Source of the DNA: an uncultured Bacilli bacterium
Lineage (GTDB): Bacteria > Bacillota_I > Bacilli_A > RF39 > UBA660
Length of the DNA: 10,324 bases
NCBI GenBank assembly: GCA_947623755.1
Contig: CANQHB010000024.1
Span: 1-10,324 of the forward strand
Direction of reading: 5' to 3'
Part shown: piece after piece, positions 1 through 4,853 of the stretch
How the letters are laid out: each line of letters begins with the position of its first letter
Numbering within the stretch: position 1 is the stretch's first letter
Position numbers and translations under genes: made by a program
Notes under the pieces: generated by a model
Seen by the model: only the letters and a program-made list of their open reading frames with translations
The model's database searches: none
What the model was told of the DNA's origin: nothing

Positions 1-92
1 CCATAGGCGCGAGATTTAATACTAGGAAAAGAACCAAGAATTAAGATTTCACTATCTGAATTATAATACGGAGGTATCGTGTGTTTTTCCAT
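1..92 (-). CDS. Hypoxanthine (deoxyinosine)-DNA glycosylase-like protein, N-terminal fragment
   Basis: Reading the minus strand from the ATG at 92 gives an open frame to the left edge. It starts MEKHTIPPYYNSDSEILILG and continues with SFPSIKSRAYG. The pattern of a basic residue and IPP, a short acidic stretch, then a hydrophobic strand ending in LGSFPS and KSR resembles the N-terminus of the Mug/UDG-superfamily deoxyinosine glycosylases, where LGSFPS is the first active-site loop. Such enzymes remove hypoxanthine, and in some members uracil, from DNA in base-excision repair. Only about 30 residues are visible, so catalytic residues further on cannot be checked. No Shine-Dalgarno sequence is visible before the ATG. 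The gene follows the SPFH gene by 23 bases with a weak hairpin between them, so it may be the last gene of that operon. The assignment rests on recall of the family motif. Confidence 0.68.
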   Translation of the reverse strand, partial: MEKHTIPPYYNSDSEILILGSFPSIKSRAY

Positions 93-102
93 AAACTATT
101 TT

Positions 103-130
103 AAAAAAGATAAGTTTATTTCTTATCTTT
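103..130 (-). terminator. A/U-rich hairpin across the SPFH stop codon
   Basis: On the minus strand, AAAGATAAG (130-122) and CTTATCTTT (114-106) form a perfect 9-bp stem around a 7-base loop, and the second arm runs into a six-T tract. The stem has only two G-C pairs, so it is a weak intrinsic terminator at best. It overlaps the last codons and the stop of the SPFH gene and could reduce read-through into the glycosylase gene 14 bases further on. Confidence 0.4.
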
Positions 131-1003
131 CATAACCTCCGCAAGAGTAGTTCCGAAGGTAGCAATATCGCTTAAATTAGATGGAACAATAAGTTTAGTT
201 GCTTGACCATCAGCGACTTTCGCTAAAGCTTCATAACTTTTTAGGGTTAACACTGCTTGGTCAGCTTTGGCACTTTTTAAGAGTTCTATTCCTTTAGCTT
301 CGGCTTCTTTTATTTTAAGTAAAGCTTCGGCCTCGCCTTCGGCAATTTTGATTTGGCTTTCTTTTTGGGCTTCGGCACGTAAAATCGCACTTTCTTTTTC
401 GCCTTCAGCGATTAAGATACTAGACTTTTTCTCACCTTCAGCTTGAAGGATTTTTTCTCTTCGTTCTCTTTCGGCCCGCATTTGTTTTTCCATGGCTTCT
501 TGAATATCCCGAGGAGGAATAATATTTTTTACTTCTACCCGATTTACTTTAATACCCCAAGGGTCCGTTGCTTCATCTAAGATAGCCCGCATTTTACCAT
601 TAATAATATCCCGACTAGTTAAAGTTTGGTCTAATTCTAGTTCGCCAATGATATTTCTTAGAGTAGTCGCAGTTAGATTTTCAATAGCACTAACAGGCGC
701 GTCAACCCCATAAGTATATAATTTAGGGTCAGTAATTTGATAATAAACAACCGTATCGATTTGCATAGTAACATTATCTTTGGTAATAACGGGTTGAGGA
801 GCAAAATCTTTAACTGTTTCTTTTAAACTAACAATTTTAGCAATCCGGTCAACAAAAGGAATTTTTACATGAAGGCCATTACCCCAAGAAGTATAATAAC
901 TTCCTAATCTTTCAATAACATAACTTTTAGCTTGCGGAACAATTTTGATATTCGGAATTACAATAATAAAAACTAATATTAGAATTGCAATAAATATTTC
1001 CAT
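116..1003 (-). CDS. SPFH/stomatin-like membrane protein (slipin/QmcA type)
   Basis: A 295-residue protein with one N-terminal membrane segment (about residues 3-20) and a short exposed stretch, followed by an SPFH (prohibitin-homology) domain (about 20-175). The segment NIIPPRDIQEAMEKQMRAER near 160-179 is typical of stomatins and slipins. A long Ala/Glu/Lys helical region follows (175-250), with A-E-G-E-type tetrads at residues 188, 199, 210 and 221, an exact 11-residue period. Family knowledge: such proteins form membrane-bound oligomeric cages and scaffold membrane microdomains or modulate membrane proteases; they are not enzymes. The length matches bacterial stomatins. The ATG at 1003 overlaps the nfeD stop by one base (TAATG), with AGGGTG just inside nfeD as ribosome binding site, so the two are translationally coupled. 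NfeD/stomatin pairing is a widely conserved arrangement and supports the call. The exact physiological role is unknown. Confidence 0.93.
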   Translation of the reverse strand: MEIFIAILILVFIIVIPNIKIVPQAKSYVIERLGSYYTSWGNGLHVKIPFVDRIAKIVSLKETVKDFAPQPVITKDNVTMQIDTVVYYQITDPKLYTYGVDAPVSAIENLTATTLRNIIGELELDQTLTSRDIINGKMRAILDEATDPWGIKVNRVEVKNIIPPRDIQEAMEKQMRAERERREKILQAEGEKKSSILIAEGEKESAILRAEAQKESQIKIAEGEAEALLKIKEAEAKGIELLKSAKADQAVLTLKSYEALAKVADGQATKLIVPSNLSDIATFGTTLAEVMKDKK

Positions 1004-1428
1004 TATTCTTCACCCTTTCTAACAACAAGTTTAACCCCTTCTATTCCTTCCACAATAATATGAGAGCCTTCTGTAATTTTAGTATCACTTATCGCACTCC
1101 ATCTTTTACCATCAACTTTTACTTCTCCTATTTTAAAACGAGTAATTTCTTCGGTTACAACGCCTTCCATGCCAATTACTCTATCAATATTAGTTTTAAC
1201 GTTTTTTCGAGTAATTTTTTTAACTAAAATAGGTCTAGTTAGAAGCATTAAAATTAAGCCTAAACAAACAAAAACGGCAAACTGAATGTAAAAAGAATCA
1301 ATGAAGAAAGAGATAAATAAGCTTACTAAACCACTAGCTATAAACCAGACGCTAACTAAATTGATTGTTATTACTTCTAAGATGGTTAAAAGAATAATAA
1401 TAATTAACCATAAAATCCACATTTCCAT
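1003..1428 (-). CDS. NfeD-like membrane protein with C-terminal OB-fold domain
   Basis: A 141-residue protein of the short NfeD class, without the ClpP-like protease domain of long NfeD. About three hydrophobic segments lie at residues 4-20, 23-42 and 46-64, followed by a positively charged linker (70-75). A soluble beta-rich domain covers about 84-137; the pattern GMEGVV, GEVKVDGKRWSAIS, IxxGxxIxVxxIEGVKLVV matches the NfeD OB fold. Family knowledge: it interacts with the stomatin partner encoded directly downstream and is thought to serve membrane-microdomain organisation or quality control. GGAAGGTG lies 10 bases before the ATG at 1428. A second ATG two codons in (1422) is possible but sits further from that site. 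It is the first gene of the minus-strand operon and has a candidate promoter at 1455-1483. Confidence 0.9.
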   Translation of the reverse strand: MEMWILWLIIIILLTILEVITINLVSVWFIASGLVSLFISFFIDSFYIQFAVFVCLGLILMLLTRPILVKKITRKNVKTNIDRVIGMEGVVTEEITRFKIGEVKVDGKRWSAISDTKITEGSHIIVEGIEGVKLVVRKGEE

Positions 1429-1454
1429 AGTTTTAGTACACCTTCCTTAAATAA

Positions 1455-1483
1455 ATTATACGTTAAATAAGAAAAAAATACAA
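1455..1483 (-). promoter_or_regulatory. Candidate sigma-A promoter for nfeD/SPFH operon
   Basis: On the minus strand TTGTAT (1483-1478) and a perfect TATAAT (1460-1455) are separated by 17 bases, with the nfeD ribosome binding site beginning about 12 bases further on. The -35 box matches TTGACA in only its first three bases. The near-ideal spacing and -10 box make this the best candidate in the intergenic region. Confidence 0.6.
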
Positions 1484-1507
1484 TATAATTTCGAAATATG
1501 GTATAAT
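1479..1507 (+). promoter_or_regulatory. Candidate extended -10 promoter for the GH3 gene
   Basis: TATAAT at 1502-1507 is preceded by TG one base upstream (1499-1500), giving an extended -10 element. The -35 position at the usual 17-base spacing (1479-1484, TACAAT) is poor, as is common for extended -10 promoters. The start point would fall near 1513-1515, practically on the ribosome binding site AAAGGTG (1514-1520), so the leader would be very short. The -35 position overlaps that of the divergent promoter by five bases. Confidence 0.55.
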
Positions 1508-1525
1508 GTTTTTAAAGGTGATTAC

Positions 1526-2557
1526 ATGTTAGGTAATGTGTTGTTTGTTGGTCTTAATACGACGGATAAAAATGTAATTAGAAAATTAATTAAGGAATGC
1601 CATGTGGGAGGTATTACTTTATATGGAAGACTGTATCGAAATTATGATGAAATGCTAGAGATAATTAATTATATTAAGAAACTTAGTGCCGAAGAAAATT
1701 ATAATATTTTAATTGGAATTGACCAAGAAGGTTATCGGGTTAATAGACTTCCCAGAGAATTTCTTAATATAAAGAGCCCCTACTCTATGCGAAAAGATAA
1801 AAATAATTTTAAAGAAAGTGCCAGTATTGTGGGAACGATTTTAAATAAAAGTGGGATTAATGTTAACTTTGCTCCAGTTCTGGATATAAAAAGATTTAAA
1901 GATAAACATGCGATTGGAGATAGAGCTTTTGGGGATAACATTACGGATATTATAGAAAATACGGATATTTATATAAAAGAAATAAAGAAGCATAACGTTA
2001 TTCCAGTGGTAAAGCATTTTCCAGGACATGGCGCAACAAGTATTAATACCCATCGCTTTTTACCAGTTATTTTTAATACGAAAAGATTATTTGAAGAAGA
2101 TATTAAACCCTTTAAACATGCAATAGATAATGATATAGATATGATTATGGTTGGGCATTTTCTCATTAAAAAATATGCTTTATTTACACCAGCTTCAATT
2201 TCAAAAAATATTGTTAAATTATTACGAGATGATTTTAATTATAAAAATCTTATTATTACAGATGATTTAACGATGGGAATATTAAGAATTTTTAATAAAC
2301 CAATGATGATTAAAAAAGCGATAAATAATGGAGTTAATATTATAATGATTAAATATAATGATAACTTCTTTAAAAATTATAAAACTTTAGTTAAATATTA
2401 TAATCAAAATAAAATAAAACATGAAAACTTAAATAAATCATTAGAAATGTTAAATAAATTAAAACAAAAATATGATATTACTAATAGTTTAGTTACTAAT
2501 TCTTTAGATATTAATAAAATTAATGATAGAATAACTAAGTTAAATGGTAATAACTAA
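1526..2557 (+). CDS. nagZ: Glycoside hydrolase family 3 protein, NagZ-like (beta-N-acetylglucosaminidase family)
   Basis: A 343-residue single-domain GH3 protein without a signal peptide, so probably cytoplasmic. It starts with the usual hydrophobic strand, then HVGGITLYGR (26-35), IDQEGYRVNRL (65-75), FAPVLDI (115-121), RAFGDN (133-138), KHFPGHG (163-169) with a following NTH (174-176), and the nucleophile region ITDDLTM (244-250; D246 is the likely nucleophile). Family knowledge: NagZ removes GlcNAc from cell-wall fragments during peptidoglycan recycling, using a His-Asp dyad in a D-x-H motif as acid/base. Oddities: the dyad Asp is Asn174 here although His176 is kept; DQEGG is DQEGY; the Asp after PGHG is Ala. 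Activity may therefore be changed, and the symbol is a family assignment. The last 90 residues are unusually rich in Asn, Lys and Ile, and base composition falls sharply there. AAAGGTG lies 5 bases before the ATG. Confidence 0.85.
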   Translation: MLGNVLFVGLNTTDKNVIRKLIKECHVGGITLYGRLYRNYDEMLEIINYIKKLSAEENYNILIGIDQEGYRVNRLPREFLNIKSPYSMRKDKNNFKESASIVGTILNKSGINVNFAPVLDIKRFKDKHAIGDRAFGDNITDIIENTDIYIKEIKKHNVIPVVKHFPGHGATSINTHRFLPVIFNTKRLFEEDIKPFKHAIDNDIDMIMVGHFLIKKYALFTPASISKNIVKLLRDDFNYKNLIITDDLTMGILRIFNKPMMIKKAINNGVNIIMIKYNDNFFKNYKTLVKYYNQNKIKHENLNKSLEMLNKLKQKYDITNSLVTNSLDINKINDRITKLNGNN

Positions 2558-2571
2558 ATTTAAATGGTTAT
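2533..2571 (+). repeat. Two-copy imperfect tandem repeat across the GH3 stop codon
   Basis: AACTAAGTTAAATGGTAAT (2533-2551) is followed immediately by a 20-base near copy, AACTAAATTTAAATGGTTAT (2552-2571). The first unit encodes part of the C-terminal end of the GH3 protein and the second contains its TAA. This looks like a small duplication at the gene's 3' end. Confidence 0.6.
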
Positions 2572-2661
2572 AGTATTTGGCCTCAAAAAGTAAAATAGTT
2601 ATTTACAAGTTTTTATATTGCAATAAAAAAATAGAACTAAAGTTAAGGAGAAGAACAAAAT

Positions 2662-3129
2662 ATGTCTGAATTAAATATTGTAATTGACAATTATAATCAT
2701 AAAGAACTAAGAGAATATTTAATGTCATTAAAAGGTGTTAAATTTGTAAAAATTAATAATAATAGAAATTTATATATTTATTTAAAGTATGATTCTAAAC
2801 TAATAACGGCAAAAATAATAAAAATGGAAATTTTAGTATTTTTAGATATAAAAATTCCATCTATCATTTCATTTAATAAATATCCAAAGTTAAAAACAGC
2901 AGATTATACTATAATAAAAAAAGATTTATGTTGTGAATATTGTTTTAAAAATGCAATAGAAGAATTATTTGAAATCGATGGCATAGAAAAAGTTGAGAGC
3001 AGTTTTACTGACGAATATTTTTTAAAAAAGGATGGTAAAAGAGAAAATATTGTAATAAATATAAAATATAATCCTAATATTTTAGATGTCAACAAAATAA
3101 AACAAATTGAATTAAAATTAACCATATAA
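2662..3129 (+). CDS. Two-domain HMA-like (heavy-metal-associated fold) protein with one CxxC site
   Basis: A 155-residue soluble protein that appears to hold two ferredoxin-like HMA modules. The first (about 3-55) keeps the spacing of strand, helix and strand but has no cysteine. The second (about 81-155) has DLCCEYCFKNAIEELFEI, with C91-x-x-C94 (C90 adjacent), then GIEKVES, a charged insertion and IVINIKYNPN. This matches the classic CxxC, helix, G-[IV]-xx-V, V-x-[FY]-[DN] layout of copper or zinc chaperones and P-type ATPase N-termini. A role in binding a soft metal ion is inferred from the fold; no metal transporter lies beside it. AAGGAG sits 11 bases before the ATG. The gene is extremely AT-rich (15-20% GC in the lines counted by hand), far below ileS. 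It ends just before a bidirectional terminator. It could also be a diverged HMA protein no longer binding metal. Confidence 0.62.
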   Translation: MSELNIVIDNYNHKELREYLMSLKGVKFVKINNNRNLYIYLKYDSKLITAKIIKMEILVFLDIKIPSIISFNKYPKLKTADYTIIKKDLCCEYCFKNAIEELFEIDGIEKVESSFTDEYFLKKDGKRENIVINIKYNPNILDVNKIKQIELKLTI

Positions 3130-3177
3130 AAACCTTTTTAATAATAGCCTAAAATCAATTTTTAGAAGTTTTGAAAA

Positions 3178-3211
3178 TTAAAAGAAGTACAGATTTAAGT
3201 ACTTCTTTTAA
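3178..3211. terminator. Bidirectional intrinsic terminator between convergent genes
   Basis: A perfect 13-bp inverted repeat (3178-3190 and 3199-3211) encloses an 8-base loop. Each arm has A's outside and T's inside on both strands, so it can terminate the HMA-like gene on the plus strand and the endolysin gene on the minus strand. The endolysin stop codon (3208-3210) lies inside the stem. Confidence 0.8.
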
Positions 3212-3972
3212 AGTTTTAATAACTTTTTCCAAGTATATCTTTTAGCAGTAATAATGCCATCAACTAAATTTCCTTTAAGACCAACAACATTTTTTTGATA
3301 TTCTTTAATGATTTTTTCCATCACAGGACCATATCGACCATCAACACCATAAGAGCCTAAATCATAACCTAATGTTTTTAAATAGACTTGTAAGACTTTA
3401 ATTACTGGATGGTTATTATTAATAGTCCTAGAAATAGTAATGGTTTTACTTAAGGTTTCGGGTCCAGGTAAACCATCAATATTAGCATTTAAGGTAGATT
3501 GAACTCCTTTTACAAAAGTAGTAAAGTCATCATCATCGACGTGGCAATTATAGAGATTAAAAGGGTCGTCATTCATTAGATAAGGTTTAGGGTCAACATA
3601 GCCATTTTTATAAATTGCAAAATGAACATTATAGCCGGTTGCATTACCAGTCTTACCCATAGTAGCAATGACATCCCCTTTTTTGACATAATCCCCTTTT
3701 TTAACTTTAGTTGTTCCGTTTGCTAAATGAAAATAACGGTGCTCTATGCCATTAGTTTTAATACTAATCCAGTAGCCGCCTCCACCACTATCATAACCAG
3801 TGAAAACTACTTCGCCATCAGCAATAGATAAGATTTCATCTTGTTTTACTGAGCCCACAAAGTCCATACCATTATGAGTACTGCGACTTTCGTTTCGGGT
3901 TTTATAATCACTAGTTAAGTAGTGAATGCCACTTTTAAGGATTTTGTTTTTCACTTGGAGTTTGGTTGCCAT
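3208..3972 (-). CDS. Phage-type endolysin: M23 (LytM) peptidase with peptidoglycan-binding C-terminus
   Basis: A 254-residue cytoplasmic-type protein with no signal peptide. The N-terminal half (about 25-130) is an M23 zinc endopeptidase: H33-x-x-x-D37, the lysostaphin-like beta sheets with GGGGYW (63-68), H82 in the FHL motif, and N115-V-H117 where the family normally has HxH. The zinc ligands (H33, D37, H117) are present, but the first His of HxH is Asn. The C-terminal half (about 150-250) resembles peptidoglycan-binding modules of clostridial phage endolysins: FVKGVQSTLNANIDGLPG and VLQVYLKTLGYDLGSYGVDG, the latter like PG_binding_1. It would cut cross-bridges or stem peptides once released by the holin encoded directly upstream, whose gene overlaps it by 38 bases. 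AAAGGAGG six bases before the ATG is the strongest ribosome binding site in the window. Confidence 0.88.
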   Translation of the reverse strand: MATKLQVKNKILKSGIHYLTSDYKTRNESRSTHNGMDFVGSVKQDEILSIADGEVVFTGYDSGGGGYWISIKTNGIEHRYFHLANGTTKVKKGDYVKKGDVIATMGKTGNATGYNVHFAIYKNGYVDPKPYLMNDDPFNLYNCHVDDDDFTTFVKGVQSTLNANIDGLPGPETLSKTITISRTINNNHPVIKVLQVYLKTLGYDLGSYGVDGRYGPVMEKIIKEYQKNVVGLKGNLVDGIITAKRYTWKKLLKL

Positions 3973-4330
3973 CTTCTTCCTCCTTTAATTCATTTAGAAC
4001 TCCAAAAATTTTATGAGGAAGTGGAATACCCATTTTAGCCCATAGTTTTAGAATAATTAAAGCGTCACTAGCGACAAGAAAATAAATAAGCATTAAGCGT
4101 AACATATTTTCTTGGGATAAGATTAAATCAACAATAGCTGCGAGGATTATTATTAGAAAATAACCTATTTTTTTAATAAAATATTTAGTGTTTAAAGGTT
4201 TCCAAGTTTTATTATAAAGACAGTTACAAAGAGTTGTAATAAATTCGATTAGGCTGGTTGATATTAAAACATAAAAAGCTTCATCAAAACCCCCAAATAT
4301 AAATGATAAGCCTTTTAGTAGTTTTAACAC
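3935..4330 (-). CDS. Phage holin (holin_4 / toxin-secretion holin family)
   Basis: A protein of about 131 residues with the family signature FGGFDEAFYVL near its N-terminus, a hydrophobic segment there, two strong membrane segments in the middle (YFLIIILAAIVDLIL and LMLIYFLVASDALIIL), and a polar charged tail (ELKEEEDGNQ). This matches the Cp-1/TcdE-like holin family PF05105. Its role would be to make the membrane permeable so the signal-less endolysin downstream can reach the wall. Start choice: GTG at 4339 is nearly on top of the AGGA, whereas GTG at 4330 lies 8 bases after AGGAAG, so 4330 is preferred; both give the same frame. No canonical promoter is evident in the 50 bases upstream, which hold the terminator of the preceding operon. 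No other phage gene is adjacent. Confidence 0.82.
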   Translation of the reverse strand: MLKLLKGLSFIFGGFDEAFYVLISTSLIEFITTLCNCLYNKTWKPLNTKYFIKKIGYFLIIILAAIVDLILSQENMLRLMLIYFLVASDALIILKLWAKMGIPLPHKIFGVLNELKEEEDGNQTPSEKQNP

Positions 4331-4364
4331 TTTAACCACTTCCTATAATATAGTATTAAAAAAT

Positions 4365-4390
4365 TAAAAAAGGCATCATTGAAGATACCT
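4365..4390 (-). terminator. Intrinsic terminator after the ileS-ogt operon
   Basis: On the minus strand AGGTATC (4390-4384) and GATGCCT (4377-4371) pair over 7 bp with one G-U pair and a 6-base loop, followed by a run of T. It starts directly after the alkyltransferase stop codon and separates this operon from the holin gene. Confidence 0.7.
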
Positions 4391-4391
4391 A

Positions 4392-4850
4392 TTATTTTAA
4401 ATAATTTTCTAGTTCTAATAACTGAATTTTTAAAGAAAGATTAGCGCCAAACCCACCTAAACCATGTTTAGCAACGACCCGATGGCAAGGTACTACAATT
4501 AAAAGTTTATTTTTATTTAGGGCATTACCGACGGCACGAGCGGACTTAGGATGATTTATTAAAGACGCAAGTGCGCTATAACTTATAACCTCACCATACG
4601 GAATTTCTTGAAGTTTAGTCCAAACTTTATTTTGAAACTCGGTGCCAGTTAATTTTAAAGGAAGATTAAAAGTAGTTCTTTTCCCAGCAAAATATTCGGT
4701 TAATTCTTTTTGGGCTTCTTTAATTAAAGGCGTTTCTTGATATTTATAATTATCTATTTTATTTAAGCTAATACTAGTTATATAATTATCCACTTCCGTA
4801 ATATAAAAATCATAACTATAAATATTATATTTAAAGGAAAAAGAGCCCAT
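4392..4850 (-). CDS. ogt: Methylated-DNA--protein-cysteine methyltransferase (O6-alkylguanine-DNA alkyltransferase)
   Basis: A 152-residue suicide DNA-repair protein that moves the alkyl group from O6-alkylguanine to its own cysteine. A small N-terminal domain (about 1-65) is followed by the conserved winged-helix active-site domain: FQNKVWTKLQEIPYGEVISY (72-91), the arginine-finger segment ARAVGNALNKN (104-114; R105 is probably the arginine finger), and VVPCHRVV (119-126) with the acceptor Cys122. It ends with GGFGANLSLKIQLLELE. The length matches Ogt/MGMT proteins, and all key residues are present. Its ATG lies three bases after the ileS stop with no terminator between, so it is probably co-transcribed with ileS and translationally coupled; only a weak AAAGAG is seen before the start. 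This places it under the ileS T-box unless an internal promoter exists. Confidence 0.94.
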   Translation of the reverse strand: MGSFSFKYNIYSYDFYITEVDNYITSISLNKIDNYKYQETPLIKEAQKELTEYFAGKRTTFNLPLKLTGTEFQNKVWTKLQEIPYGEVISYSALASLINHPKSARAVGNALNKNKLLIVVPCHRVVAKHGLGGFGANLSLKIQLLELENYLK

Positions 4851-4853
4851 ATA

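Noticed and set aside
1841..2166. Two minus-strand open frames opposite the GH3 gene
   Set aside because: They lie wholly within a well-supported GH3 coding frame, have no family motifs and no ribosome binding site.
2616..2625. Palindrome TATTGCAATA upstream of the HMA-like gene as an operator
   Set aside because: A 10-base palindrome in DNA this AT-rich is expected by chance, and no regulator or matching second site is present.
2904..3125. Minus-strand open frame opposite the HMA-like gene
   Set aside because: It is a hydrophobic shadow of AT-rich coding DNA, and the plus-strand gene has a good ribosome binding site and a fold pattern.
3208..4339. A full prophage
   Set aside because: Only holin and endolysin are present; the flanking genes are host repair, tRNA charging and metal-fold genes, and no attachment site or integrase is seen.
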